This document shows positions 38,634 through 47,966 of a stretch of DNA of 64,000 nucleotides, one piece after another. Made by a program: the position numbers and the translations under genes. The notes below the pieces were generated by a model. It was not told the origin of the DNA. It saw only the letters and a list, made by a program, of their open reading frames with translations, and made no database searches. How positions within the stretch are numbered: position 1 is the first letter of the stretch; each line of letters opens with the position of its first letter. This stretch comes from Flavivirga jejuensis. GTDB taxonomy: Bacteria; Bacteroidota; Bacteroidia; Flavobacteriales; Flavobacteriaceae. Where the stretch lies: positions 930,001-994,000 of the forward strand of contig NZ_JAUOEL010000001.1 in NCBI RefSeq assembly GCF_030540765.1, in the 5' to 3' direction.

Positions 38634-39356
38634 ATGTATTTTTACTTAATTATCGCACTGCAAGTATTTTGCTTATATCATCTTTATAAAAATAAAAACT
38701 CTTATTATTGGGCATTTTTAATATTCTTTATTCCTCTTTTAGGCTGTCTTATTTATTTAATTACTCAGGTTTATAATAAGCGTGATGCTGAGAAAATTAC
38801 AAACGAGATCACAAACATCATAAATCCAACTAAAAAGATAAAAGATCTAGAAAAGCAACTTCAATTTTCAGAATCGTATCAAAATAGGGTGAATTTAGCG
38901 GATGCGTATTTAGAAATAAAAGATTATAACAATGCCATTCCTCATTATTTAGAAGCTTTAGGCGATAGTTCGCAAAGTGACTTTTATGTTACTAAACAAT
39001 TAATAGAAGCATATTTTAATATTGAAGACTGTGAAAGCGTTATTATGTATGTTGAAAGAATAAAAGAGTATTCAGAATTTAAAAAATCAAGAACACAATT
39101 TTTATACGGATTAGCATTGGAAAGAGTTGGTAAGTTAGAAGAAGCCGAAGACAATTTAAAACAAATAGATATTCGCTATTCTTTTTACGATGAGCGTTTA
39201 ATATATGCCAAGTTTTTATTAAGCCGTGATAAAAAAGACGAAGCTAAAGAAGTGTTGGAGGATGTATTTACAGAATCTCAGCACATGACGAAACCGAATA
39301 AAAGGATTTATAGAGTAACTATATTGGAAGTAGAAAAACTTTTGGCTGGGTTTTAA
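38634..39356 (+). CDS. Membrane-anchored tetratricopeptide-repeat protein
   Basis: The 240-residue protein has two N-terminal TM helices with the PLDc_N-type pattern (YYWAFLIFFIPLLGCLIYLI). TPR-like helices follow (NLADAYLEIKDYNNAIPHYLEAL, YGLALERVGKLEEAEDNLKQI). It is probably a scaffold facing the cytoplasm; its partner is unknown. A very similar layout is common in flavobacteria. Confidence 0.8.
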   Translation: MYFYLIIALQVFCLYHLYKNKNSYYWAFLIFFIPLLGCLIYLITQVYNKRDAEKITNEITNIINPTKKIKDLEKQLQFSESYQNRVNLADAYLEIKDYNNAIPHYLEALGDSSQSDFYVTKQLIEAYFNIEDCESVIMYVERIKEYSEFKKSRTQFLYGLALERVGKLEEAEDNLKQIDIRYSFYDERLIYAKFLLSRDKKDEAKEVLEDVFTESQHMTKPNKRIYRVTILEVEKLLAGF

Positions 39357-39483
39357 TGTTTTTGCATGTATCATATTCTTTCATTGCTAACATTTAAATA
39401 AGCGGACAAATGTATTTGCGATAAACTCTCCAACAGAAGTTTCATCTATGGAAAATTAACCTAATGGAATTAAAATTGAAAAG

Positions 39484-39503
39484 ATTCCTACCTTCGTGGG
39501 AAT
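39484..39503. repeat. Mini-palindrome with TTCG-type loop
   Basis: ATTCCTACCTTCGTGGGAAT resembles the ATTTCC-GTCTTCAC-GGAAAT elements at 48751, 48877 and 55125. Its last bases include the start of the next gene. Confidence 0.5.
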
Positions 39504-40188
39504 GAATATGTTTAAACACACACATCCATACAAACCATTCATACAAAACGACACTAAAAAGTTAATAGTCGGGACGTTACCACCACCGCGGTTTACAACG
39601 GGAGAACTTTTAGAAAAGGACGTTGATTTTTGTTACGGGAGTTATTACAACTCATTATGGTTATTTATTGATAAAATTCACAATTTAAATTTACGTTACG
39701 ACAATTCGCAAGAAGCCATAGAACAACGTAAGCAGTTTTTAATTAAAAACAAGATTGGTGTTTGTGATATAGTTGAAAGTGCAGAACGTGAAAAAGTGGA
39801 CGCCTCCGATTTAGGTATGCAAAACATAAAGCTTCGAGATGTTATTGGCTATTTAAAACAGTATCCAACTATAGATACCTTATTGTTTACTGGTGGAAAT
39901 AGTAAAAACGGACCAGAATACTTTTTTAGAAAACATATAAGAGATTATAATATAAAACTAGAATTGGTTTCAAACGAAGTTCCTCGGATTCATCAGTTTG
40001 TGATCCCGAACGAAACACCAGAATCTATTGAACCGAAACGAACTATCAAGACAGTATCTTTAACTTCAGGATCTGGTGCTGCTAATATTTCAATAAGCAG
40101 AATCCCTTTATACAAACAATTAAAAGCTAAAAACCCTAAATTCAATACGTTTGATTTTAGGGTGATGCAGTATCGTGAGTTTTTCTAA
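39502..40188 (+). CDS. Uracil-DNA-glycosylase-family (MUG-like) protein
   Basis: With the ATG at 39502 (39508 is equally possible) the protein has about 228 residues. It shows LIVGTLPPPRF near the N-terminus, in the position of the UDG motif 1, and SGSGAANISISRIPLYKQ at the C-terminus, a late motif of the family. The central part (CDIVESAEREKVDASD) is divergent. It may excise uracil or mismatched bases, but catalytic residues cannot be assigned safely. The start codon lies at the end of a mini-palindrome repeat. Confidence 0.65.
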   Translation: MNMFKHTHPYKPFIQNDTKKLIVGTLPPPRFTTGELLEKDVDFCYGSYYNSLWLFIDKIHNLNLRYDNSQEAIEQRKQFLIKNKIGVCDIVESAEREKVDASDLGMQNIKLRDVIGYLKQYPTIDTLLFTGGNSKNGPEYFFRKHIRDYNIKLELVSNEVPRIHQFVIPNETPESIEPKRTIKTVSLTSGSGAANISISRIPLYKQLKAKNPKFNTFDFRVMQYREFF

Positions 40189-40216
40189 AGGGGCTTAGTT
40201 TTAACTTGAAATAGCG

Positions 40217-42070
40217 TTAGTTCTGTTTGAAATCCAACATATCATCAATAGTATTAGCTGTTACCGAATGATAATTTGACCTTGCTTTACTATAAATGGC
40301 TAATGCGGCATCCGTTTTTTCATTCCTTTTAAAAGCTTTGTAAATGGTAGAAACATACCAACGTCTGCCAACTGTCATTAAGAAATCTTCAATTTTAGCA
40401 TCAATATTATTCCCGTGATAATCATGATTAATAGCTTGCTCATACCAAACCATAGCAATGTATGAATTGTTTGAATTGGTTAAATTGAAAGCATTATCAA
40501 TCATCGTTAAATGCTCGGTTTTAATATCATTAGGGAAGTTTCTAACAAAGTGTACCCATTCTTGAGTGGTCCAATCTTTAGTAAGTGTTTTATCAACGGT
40601 ATTCGTTATAACAAACTGTTGAATTGTTTTTTCTACGGTTTCGAATTTATCAGAAGAAATTATAGACTGATTATCTGGGATCCCTGCTGTATAAATCCAT
40701 TCGTTTGTATTGAATGTTATGCTGTATTTTTCTAATAAGTTTTCATTTAAAAAAGTAACGAATTTTTCGGTATTGATTGTTGAAAAGGCATGCTTTTGAA
40801 AATAGCTTTTTAAGAAGGTATCGAACTTTTCACGACCAACAGTTTCTTCTAAAGTTCTTAAAAAGAGATAGCCTTTATCATAGGCAATACTATTCATCCC
40901 ATCATCGGGGTTACGGCCTTTTAAATTTAGTTTTAGTTTTGTATTTTCTGGAGCATCTTTAAAGCCTTCCATTTCTTCTTCTAAATCTTGTCTTCCAATA
41001 CGTGCTAGCATATTGGCTCTGTCTTTACCGTAAAGGGCTTCCATAATACGCATTTCAAAGTATACTGTAAATCCTTCGTTGAGCCAAAAATCATCCCAGG
41101 TAGCATTGGTTACCAAATTCCCAGACCAGGAGTGTGCTAATTCGTGAGCAATAAGCGATGTTAAACTTTTATCGCCTGCAATTACAGTAGGTGTCGCAAA
41201 GGTTAACCGCGGATTTTCCATGCCACCAAAAGGGAAACTTGGAGGTAAAACAATCACGTCGAATTGTTCCCAGGCATAGGTTCCGTATAAAGTTTCGGCA
41301 GAAGCCACCATGTTTTCCATATCTGAAAACTCATAATGCGCTTTTTCTACCATAGATTTTTCGGCATAAATCCCTGTTCGATTACTAATGGCTTTATATT
41401 CAATATCTCCAACAGCAAGCGCAATGAGATAAGGAGAAATAGGTTGTGCCATTTTAAAGGTATAATGACCATCTGGTGTTTTTGTTTTTGGATTTTCGGC
41501 ACTCATTACTGCCATTAATTGAGATGGTACTTTTACTTTGGCGTTGTAAGTAATTCTAATTTGCGGACTGTCTTGAATAGGAATCCAGGTTCGTGTTAGA
41601 ATAGCTTGTCCTTGAGTGAATAAAAAAGGCTGATTTTTATCTGCTGTTTGCTGAGGTTTTAACCATTGTAAAGCTTCTGTTTTATGAGTGGTTTTATAAA
41701 AAACAGTGATACGTTTGGTATTCTGTTTGATATCGATTTTTAAAGGATTCCCTAACTGCTCATTAAAATCCCCTAAAGTAAATGTCGTGTCTTTACCATC
41801 TGCTTGTACTTTATCAATAGTTAAAAATTTGGCGTCGAGAATAATTTGTGATGCCTCATTATTTTTAATTAAATAGGACGCTTTACCATGTATAATTTCA
41901 TTATCAAAATCTACATTAATATCTAAATCCAGATGTGTAATAGCAGCATCGTTTGGTTGGGAAAAAGAATGAGGTTCTTCAATATAACTAGGCATAGTTG
42001 TATTTTGTTTTTTGGAACAACTTGATATTGAGATAATTAAATATCCTAGCAGTAATGCGATTTTTTTCAT
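40217..42070 (-). CDS. M1-family aminopeptidase (LTA4-hydrolase-like), lipoprotein
   Basis: The 617-residue protein starts with a lipoprotein signal (LLGYLIISISSC). It has the exopeptidase motif GGMEN (FPFGGMENPRLTF) and the zinc site HELAHSWSGN then WLNEGFTVYFE. The C-terminal helical domain resembles leukotriene-A4-hydrolase-type enzymes. It probably removes N-terminal residues from peptides in the periplasm. It converges with the UDG-like gene. Confidence 0.94.
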   Translation of the reverse strand: MKKIALLLGYLIISISSCSKKQNTTMPSYIEEPHSFSQPNDAAITHLDLDINVDFDNEIIHGKASYLIKNNEASQIILDAKFLTIDKVQADGKDTTFTLGDFNEQLGNPLKIDIKQNTKRITVFYKTTHKTEALQWLKPQQTADKNQPFLFTQGQAILTRTWIPIQDSPQIRITYNAKVKVPSQLMAVMSAENPKTKTPDGHYTFKMAQPISPYLIALAVGDIEYKAISNRTGIYAEKSMVEKAHYEFSDMENMVASAETLYGTYAWEQFDVIVLPPSFPFGGMENPRLTFATPTVIAGDKSLTSLIAHELAHSWSGNLVTNATWDDFWLNEGFTVYFEMRIMEALYGKDRANMLARIGRQDLEEEMEGFKDAPENTKLKLNLKGRNPDDGMNSIAYDKGYLFLRTLEETVGREKFDTFLKSYFQKHAFSTINTEKFVTFLNENLLEKYSITFNTNEWIYTAGIPDNQSIISSDKFETVEKTIQQFVITNTVDKTLTKDWTTQEWVHFVRNFPNDIKTEHLTMIDNAFNLTNSNNSYIAMVWYEQAINHDYHGNNIDAKIEDFLMTVGRRWYVSTIYKAFKRNEKTDAALAIYSKARSNYHSVTANTIDDMLDFKQN

Positions 42071-42156
42071 ATTAAATTTTAGTGTTTTAAGCTTAGAACG
42101 AAGTTAGTCGTTTTTCCTTTAAAATCAATAATTAAAAGTTCGTGTAGAAAATTAGC

Positions 42157-42164
42157 TGTACATT
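42157..42164 (+). promoter_or_regulatory. Putative promoter (-7 TACATTTG) of the DEAD-box helicase gene
   Basis: TACATTTG fits TAnnTTTG about 80 bp before the helicase ATG. The leader then contains TTAATTAAGGAGGTGG, an unusual Shine-Dalgarno-like stretch for this phylum, but it lies about 60 bp from the ATG. Confidence 0.45.
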
Positions 42165-42243
42165 TGCGCCTTAATTAAGGAGGTGGTGTTTAGTTTATAA
42201 ATTGTCATCTCGCATACCCAGTAAAGGGATTCAAACAACTTAT

Positions 42244-43539
42244 ATGTCATTTAACTCATTAGGCCTATCTCAAGCCTTACTAAAAGCGATTAGTAAAAAA
42301 GGATACACTACACCATCACCAATACAACAAAAAGCAATTCCACCCATTTTAGAAGGAAAAGATGTTTTAGCATCTGCCCAAACGGGAACTGGAAAAACGG
42401 CTGGTTTTACATTACCACTTTTGCATTTTCTTTCTGAAAATCCGAAAGAAAAATACAGACCGATACGCGCTTTAATTTTAACTCCAACAAGGGAATTAGC
42501 AGCGCAAGTGTACGCTAATGTTAAAGAGTACAGTGAGTTTTTAAACTTACGAAGTGCTGTGATTTTTGGCGGTGTAAACCAAAAACCACAGGCGGCTACT
42601 ATACGTCAGGGCATTGATATTTTAGTGGCTACTCCAGGACGCTTATTAGATTTAGAAAACCAAGGTTTGTTATCTTTAAAAAGAATTGAAATTTTTGTTT
42701 TAGATGAAGCGGATCGTATGTTAGACATGGGGTTTTTACGTGATATTGAACGTGTTATAAAAAAAATGCCAGAGAGAAGACAAAATTTAATGTTTTCGGC
42801 AACGTTTTCAAAAGATATAAAGAAGTTGGCACATGGTATTTTACACCATCCTGTGCAAGTGGAAGCAACACCAGAGAACACCACTGTTGATGCTATTAGC
42901 CAGAAGGTTTATCGTGTTGCCAAAGGGTTAAAAACAAGCTTGATTATTAAATTAATTTCTGATGGTAATTGGAAACAGGTGCTTGTTTTTACCCGTACTA
43001 AACATGGCGCAAATAAGCTTTGTAAAAAGATGATAAGCGCCAATATTAGTGCAGCCGCTATACACGGAAATAAAAGTCAAGGAGCCAGAACAAAAGCATT
43101 AGCAGGTTTTAAAAATGGAAGTATTCGTGTTTTAGTAGCAACCGATATTGCGGCACGAGGATTGGACATTCCGTTGTTACCACATGTTATAAATTTTGAG
43201 TTGCCTAATATTTCTGAGGATTATGTGCACAGAATAGGTCGAACAGGTAGAGCAGGAGCTAAGGGGGAAGCCTTGTCGTTAGTTAGTGCTGATGAAACGA
43301 CATATTTACGAGGTATTGAAAAACTGATTGATATGAAGCTTCCTGTAGAAATTATTGAAGGATTTGAGCCCGATCCTAATGCTTCTACAGTTCCAGAAAA
43401 AAAGCAGCAACGTGGTGGTGGAAACAGGTCTAGAGGTCATTCTGGTTCTGGAAAATCAAAATCTGGTGGACAAAAAAGTAATCATTCCAGACGCCCAAAA
43501 AGAAGTAGAGACAGACGTAATAATGATAGAAGAAATTAG
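42244..43539 (+). CDS. DEAD-box RNA helicase
   Basis: Starting at the ATG at 42244 rather than the TTG at 42202 gives 431 residues beginning [16 protein letters not shown], the Q-motif region. All motifs are present: [61 protein letters not shown]. The tail from about residue 385 is Gly/Arg/Ser-rich and basic, typical of RhlE-like helicases acting on rRNA or mRNA structures. A leader of about 80 nt could carry cold-shock control. Confidence 0.96.
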   Translation: MSFNSLGLSQALLKAISKKGYTTPSPIQQKAIPPILEGKDVLASAQTGTGKTAGFTLPLLHFLSENPKEKYRPIRALILTPTRELAAQVYANVKEYSEFLNLRSAVIFGGVNQKPQAATIRQGIDILVATPGRLLDLENQGLLSLKRIEIFVLDEADRMLDMGFLRDIERVIKKMPERRQNLMFSATFSKDIKKLAHGILHHPVQVEATPENTTVDAISQKVYRVAKGLKTSLIIKLISDGNWKQVLVFTRTKHGANKLCKKMISANISAAAIHGNKSQGARTKALAGFKNGSIRVLVATDIAARGLDIPLLPHVINFELPNISEDYVHRIGRTGRAGAKGEALSLVSADETTYLRGIEKLIDMKLPVEIIEGFEPDPNASTVPEKKQQRGGGNRSRGHSGSGKSKSGGQKSNHSRRPKRSRDRRNNDRRN

Positions 43540-43544
43540 ATAGC

Positions 43545-43763
43545 ATGCAGAAAATTCTAAAAGATAAAATTATTGAAGTTTGCGATAAAAAAATAAAGGA
43601 GAAAGGCACTAATGTTGGTTTGTCTTTTTATGCTTTTTTTGCCAATAAAAATGATAATCCAGAGTTGCTTATGGAAGCAGCCACTTGGTGGATTATGGAA
43701 CATAAGCTGGATCATTTTGAAAAAGCTGTAAAAATTAAGAGTTTAGTGAATAATTTAAAATAA
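43545..43763 (+). CDS. Small DUF6500-like protein
   Basis: The 72-residue protein (KIIEVCDKKIKEKGTNVGLS, FYAFFANKNDNPELLMEAA, TWWIMEHKLDHFEKAVKI) fits a small conserved family that I recall as DUF6500. It is soluble with no signal peptide; function unknown. It lies 5 bp after the helicase gene and so is probably co-transcribed. Confidence 0.6.
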   Translation: MQKILKDKIIEVCDKKIKEKGTNVGLSFYAFFANKNDNPELLMEAATWWIMEHKLDHFEKAVKIKSLVNNLK

Positions 43764-43767
43764 AGGT

Positions 43768-43799
43768 CTCAACTGCGCTCGACCTGACACTGAGAATGA
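43768..43799. repeat. Dispersed CTGCGCTCGACCTGACA repeat before the VF530 gene
   Basis: This is a diverged copy of the repeat in the GatB-AspS linker. It ends in CTGAGAATGA, whose ATG is the start codon of the next gene. Confidence 0.6.
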
Positions 43800-44023
43800 A
43801 ACAACCCAATAATCCATTACATGGCATAAAGCTAGAACAAATTATTAATGATTTGGTTTCACATTATGGTTGGGAATATATGGGATATAATATAAATATT
43901 AGATGTTTTACAGATAACCCTTCTGTAAAATCGAGCTTAAAGTTTTTACGTAGAACACCTTGGGCAAGAACAAAGGTTGAAGCTATGTATTTAAAAATGT
44001 TGCAAAATAGCAGAGCTAAATAG
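43796..44023 (+). CDS. VF530-family (DUF2132) DNA-binding-like protein
   Basis: The 75-residue protein matches VF530: NPLHGIKLEQIINDLVSHYGW, INIRCFTDNPSVKSSLKFLRRTPWARTKVEAMYL. The family has a small helical fold and is thought to bind nucleic acid. The start codon is supplied by a dispersed repeat, so its translation signal may have been captured from that element. A terminator follows at 44031. Confidence 0.85.
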   Translation: MKQPNNPLHGIKLEQIINDLVSHYGWEYMGYNINIRCFTDNPSVKSSLKFLRRTPWARTKVEAMYLKMLQNSRAK

Positions 44024-44030
44024 TAGAAAA

Positions 44031-44066
44031 GAAAGGTTTAAGTATTTACTTGAACCTTTCTTTTTC
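44031..44066 (+). terminator. Terminator after the helicase-VF530 group
   Basis: GAAAGGTTTAAGTA (44031-44044) pairs with 44047-44060 apart from one wobble, followed by TTTTTCT. Confidence 0.85.
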
Positions 44067-44102
44067 TCTTGATAAATTAATTACGTATCTATATGCTAAT
44101 AT

Positions 44103-46757
44103 TTAGTGAGAAACAATAATCATTTTAGAAATATTCTGATGATTTTCACTTGATAAATTTATAATATAAGTTCCGTTAGAAATTAACGATGTATCTATTT
44201 CTAAGCTAGTAGAATTAATTGTTTTTTTAAGAATCGATCTACCATCCAAACTATAAATTTGCATATCATTAATTATATTTTTTGAGTTTTTAACATATAA
44301 TATATTTTTAGCAGGCATCGGGTAAAGAACGATACTGTTATTTAAATCTGCTTCATCTGCAGATAAACTATCAGAACCATAAAATTCTATTTCGGTAATG
44401 GCAGTCCAAGCACTTTCTCTGTTATCACCAGCACTATTAAATCTTCCATAGCCTATTAATTTTACGTAACGTGCATCTACATCTACTAAATATTGATTAA
44501 AATCTGTTGTATTAGTTGCAGTAAATAATAAATCTCCAGAAGTTGGTAGAATCTTTGTTGTAAAATCTGAAGGATCGGTTCCTGTAGTAGATACCCAAAT
44601 TTGAATACCAAAAGCATCCGATTTATTAGTGGTGTTAAATTGAATCATATTAAGATGATGTGTGCTTCCTAAATCGTAAATAACATATTCCCCATCACCT
44701 TTATAATCTGAAGGCAGAACAGCCCCATCATCCGCTGTCCACTCTGTATCCATGTCTTTATCTAATGACTTAATTGCTAACTCATCTTTTGAACTATTTT
44801 CTTTTGAAAACGAGTGCACAGTTACCTTATCTGTGGGCAAGCCTGTCCCTGTATTTATAAGATCGTACAAATCTGTTAAATTTACACCGTTTTGTGTTAC
44901 ATTTAAGACTCTTTCAATATCGTCTCCTCCTGGATCCTGTGTAAAAGTTACCGTACCAGCTCTAGCATTAATATCTGTATTTTCTGTAACAGTAACAGAA
45001 ACTGTTTCATTACCAGTTCCTGAGTTGATATTAATAGTTATCCAGGTATCACTAGACGCAGCAGTCCAACTTACATTGGCATTAACTGTAACGTCATAAC
45101 TTGCAGCTTCTGGAGAAAGCGGTGTAAGACTACTTATCGTTAAAGACTCAATGACTTCAATGGTACAATCACCACCAATTATATTATCACCTGCATAATC
45201 TAAAAAACAAGCACCAATTCCGTAACCAACCATAGCATCAGTTGTTGGTTCATAACTACCCATAACAGCACCTTTATCATCAGAACCAGTTCCTGAAAAA
45301 GTAAAGATTTCACCATCTGCAGTGGCCGTAATTCCTGCTTCTACAGAAAAACCTGTAGTTGTTGCTCCTAAGGAAGTTCCTGTATAAACGTTGCCAGTAT
45401 AAGTTAACGCCGTACCAAGATTATCAAATGCACTTGCGCTATCTCCCGAAATGACATCTGTTAAATTTGGATCACTTGCAGCAAAATAAATTAAGTTATT
45501 AGATACTGTGCCAGTAGGATCTTCTGAACCTTTATCCTCATTATAAAATAATGGCGCATTAGTATTTATAATGGTATTATTGGAAAGATTTATGTTTTTA
45601 GATTCTTGGTATCCACTTGAAACATCGTCACTACTACAAGAAACATCAGCATCTTCACTTCCTCCCATAAATGTTATACCATTATTCCACTTGGCATTAC
45701 TAGCAACGGTGATACAATCTTGAATATAATTATTAGTAATTGTGTGTTCACTATCTGTAATTCTAATACCTCCTGTACCATCAATATCTTCCCCTAAAAA
45801 ATAATTTCCATCAACGGTAGCGAAAGAACCATGTCGAAGCACCAAAGATCCTCTACATCTTCTAAAAGTGTTATTGGTATACGTATTGCCTTTACTTTTA
45901 TTAGTTATAATTTCATTTTCTCCATCAGACTGAACAAAATAGTTATTACTAACCGTTGCATTACTGTTTACCATTTGGTATGAACTAGTACCTATACGAA
46001 TAGTTTCACTATCTCCAGAATTTGAATACGGGTCACCGTTGGCTTTGGTATATGGGTACAATTCTGTGATTTTTTCATAATTATAAAAATAATTGTTCGC
46101 TATGGTATGACCAACTATAGCGCAACTATTGTTTATTTGTGGTTCGCCATCTGGGACAATAGGAAATGCATTATAAGAATACTCCCCAAGAATAATAGCA
46201 CCAGCACTTTTTTTATTCATGAAAGAACAATTAATAACAGTATTGTAAGTTCCATATAATACAATCCATCTGTGCTTAGGAATTTGCTCATTTGCTAAAT
46301 CATCAGTTAATTCATCTGGTTCAATTCCTAGTCCATCAATGGCACAATTTTGAATGGTACTATGGTGTGCATAATTCTCACCATTTCTAAACTCAATAAA
46401 ATTGCTGGCTCCGTAACCACCTTTCCAATGAAAACCATCAACAACTAAATATTCACCTGTTGCAATTTTGTCTTCTGTATCATCATCTGTTTCGCCACCA
46501 ATTGTTAATCGTGGCCCTCCTGTAAAAATAACACCTCCAGGTGTTTCTGCTCTAAAAATTACTGGATTATCTGCTGTACCAGAACCAAGAAATATTATAC
46601 GTTCATCAGTCGTGTAAGTACCATTTTTTAATATAATAACATCTCCAGGTTCATATATCACATCTTTTAGAGATTCAGGGTCAGTAATATTATAAGTAGT
46701 TTGTCCTATTACAGTAATAGAAAATAATAATAATAAATGAAAGAGAATTTTATTCAT
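44103..46757 (-). CDS. Polysaccharide lyase family 6 (alginate lyase-type), multidomain T9SS cargo
   Basis: The 884-residue protein has a signal peptide (MNKILFHLLLLFSITVIGQ). A right-handed beta-helix of PL6 follows to about residue 500 (NITDPESLKDVIYEPGD, VVDGFHWKGGYG, HHSTIQNC, NKSKGNTYTNNTFRRCRGSL, LRHGSFATVDGNYFLGE). Next come a BACON module (about 515-610: VSWTAASSDTWITI, NINARAGTVTFT-like) and a discoidin/F5-8C-type domain (about 640-790). A T9SS type A sorting domain ends the protein (LYPMPAKNILYVKNS). PL6 enzymes cleave alginate by beta-elimination, some favouring MG blocks. Palindromic operators upstream link it to the susC promoter 15 kb away. Confidence 0.92.
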   Translation of the reverse strand: MNKILFHLLLLFSITVIGQTTYNITDPESLKDVIYEPGDVIILKNGTYTTDERIIFLGSGTADNPVIFRAETPGGVIFTGGPRLTIGGETDDDTEDKIATGEYLVVDGFHWKGGYGASNFIEFRNGENYAHHSTIQNCAIDGLGIEPDELTDDLANEQIPKHRWIVLYGTYNTVINCSFMNKKSAGAIILGEYSYNAFPIVPDGEPQINNSCAIVGHTIANNYFYNYEKITELYPYTKANGDPYSNSGDSETIRIGTSSYQMVNSNATVSNNYFVQSDGENEIITNKSKGNTYTNNTFRRCRGSLVLRHGSFATVDGNYFLGEDIDGTGGIRITDSEHTITNNYIQDCITVASNAKWNNGITFMGGSEDADVSCSSDDVSSGYQESKNINLSNNTIINTNAPLFYNEDKGSEDPTGTVSNNLIYFAASDPNLTDVISGDSASAFDNLGTALTYTGNVYTGTSLGATTTGFSVEAGITATADGEIFTFSGTGSDDKGAVMGSYEPTTDAMVGYGIGACFLDYAGDNIIGGDCTIEVIESLTISSLTPLSPEAASYDVTVNANVSWTAASSDTWITININSGTGNETVSVTVTENTDINARAGTVTFTQDPGGDDIERVLNVTQNGVNLTDLYDLINTGTGLPTDKVTVHSFSKENSSKDELAIKSLDKDMDTEWTADDGAVLPSDYKGDGEYVIYDLGSTHHLNMIQFNTTNKSDAFGIQIWVSTTGTDPSDFTTKILPTSGDLLFTATNTTDFNQYLVDVDARYVKLIGYGRFNSAGDNRESAWTAITEIEFYGSDSLSADEADLNNSIVLYPMPAKNILYVKNSKNIINDMQIYSLDGRSILKKTINSTSLEIDTSLISNGTYIINLSSENHQNISKMIIVSH

Positions 46758-46787
46758 AATGTTAGTTTAAAGATTAATTTAGTTTTA

Positions 46788-46812
46788 TTGGTAAACCAAA
46801 CTGGTTATCCAA
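46788..46812 (-). promoter_or_regulatory. Operator pair upstream of PL6
   Basis: TTGGTAAACCAA (46788-46799) and CTGGTTATCCAA (46801-46812) are 13 bp apart, start to start. The spacing and sequence match the operators before susC and the 61058 ORF. They lie 31-55 bp before the PL6 ATG, close to a TAAATTGG-like -7 element. Confidence 0.7.
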
Positions 46813-46985
46813 TTTAGGTGATTAAAAATAGTTTATAAACCAACTTATTCGATAAAAAAACAGTTGAAACGTAATTTTAATAGATTAGGTGTAAGGCCTT
46901 AATTTGTTTAATAATGTTCCTGAATAAGAATATATTACGTGTCAGACCTATAAATTTAGAATTGCTCCCAAAGCTGATCTATAAA

Positions 46986-46997
46986 TTGGTTAACCAA
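46986..46997. promoter_or_regulatory. Single distal operator TTGGTTAACCAA
   Basis: A perfect 12-bp palindrome of the same class lies 174 bp from the proximal pair. The two groups could support repressor looping. Confidence 0.55.
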
Positions 46998-47060
46998 TTT
47001 ATAGGTGTAAATATACTATATTATTGTTGAAGAACTAAACGTTATGTTTTGTTATAGAGT

Positions 47061-47513
47061 TTATTGTAGATGTCTTAAGCCTTCATATACAACAATGCTT
47101 ACTGCATTTGCTATATTCAAACTTCTAACATGTTCACTATATAGAGGTATTTTATATGTTTTTTCGGTATGAGTTTCAATAATAGACTTTGGAAGACCAA
47201 CAGATTCTTTTCCGAAAATTAAAAATAGATCATCTTCAAAAGGAATCTCCCAATGATCTTTAGTTCCATGACTGGAGAGAAAAGCCATGTTTTTGTCTTT
47301 ATTTTTTATGAAAAAATCATCGACATTATCATAATAAGTAACAGATAAATGTTGCCAATAGTCTAACCCAGCACGTTTTAATCGTGTATCATCAATCTTA
47401 AAACCAAAAGGTTTTACTAAGTGTAAATGTGACCCAGATGCTAGTGTCAACCGACCAATATTACCTGTGTTGTTGGGGATTTCGGGTTCTATTAATACAA
47501 TGTTTAAAGCCAT
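47061..47513 (-). CDS. trmL: tRNA (cytidine/uridine-2'-O-)-methyltransferase TrmL
   Basis: The 150-residue SPOUT protein shows NNTGNIGRLTLASGSHLHLV, LIFGKESVGLPKSI and RSLNIANAVSIVVYEGLRH, the trefoil-knot motifs of TrmL. It methylates the wobble ribose (position 34) of tRNA-Leu isoacceptors. It lies 3 bp after the DUF805 gene at the tail of the trp operon. Confidence 0.95.
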   Translation of the reverse strand: MALNIVLIEPEIPNNTGNIGRLTLASGSHLHLVKPFGFKIDDTRLKRAGLDYWQHLSVTYYDNVDDFFIKNKDKNMAFLSSHGTKDHWEIPFEDDLFLIFGKESVGLPKSIIETHTEKTYKIPLYSEHVRSLNIANAVSIVVYEGLRHLQ

Positions 47514-47516
47514 AGT

Positions 47517-47966
47517 TTAGTAGTTCGATAAAGGCTTTCCGATCTCATCAATTTCATCAAAATCATTGTTAACTTTAGGGTTAGGTCCGTACTGGTTTGA
47601 ATTAGCGTTACCATCAGTACACATTAAAATTAGATACCAAATTCTTCCAATTAAAGGGATTAGATTCACAAAGAAATAACCGCCACTTTTTCCAGTATCG
47701 TGCAACCTCCTTATGTTAACAGCCAGCCAAGGAATAAGAGTTCCTAACAAATATATGCCTACAACGATACCAAACAATTGGGTTTCAAATAAGTCTTCTG
47801 TTACAGCCGACATAAAGCCAAGTGAAATAAATATAACAAATTGGAACAAAATAAATATCCAATATTCTTGTCGTCTTGCTCTACCAGAAAAATTAGCATA
47901 GTTATCAATTAAAACAGTTAGGTACCATTTTAAAAAACCATGTCTTTCTACTTTAGTTTTAATCAT
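47517..47966 (-). CDS. DUF805-family membrane protein
   Basis: The 149-residue protein shows the DUF805 pattern: NYANFSGRARRQEYWIFILF, three to four TM helices, VNIRRLHDTGKSGGYFFVN and CTDGNANSNQYGPNPK. The function is unknown. Its start overlaps the trpA stop by 8 bp, so it is translated with the trp operon. That may reflect only location. Confidence 0.9.
   Translation of the reverse strand: MIKTKVERHGFLKWYLTVLIDNYANFSGRARRQEYWIFILFQFVIFISLGFMSAVTEDLFETQLFGIVVGIYLLGTLIPWLAVNIRRLHDTGKSGGYFFVNLIPLIGRIWYLILMCTDGNANSNQYGPNPKVNNDFDEIDEIGKPLSNY

Noticed and set aside
42170-42186. AAGGAGG-type sequence as the ribosome-binding site of the DEAD-box gene
   Set aside because: It lies about 60 bp from the chosen ATG, and Bacteroidota rarely use Shine-Dalgarno pairing; the TTG at 42202 would fit better by distance but adds residues before the normal N-terminus.
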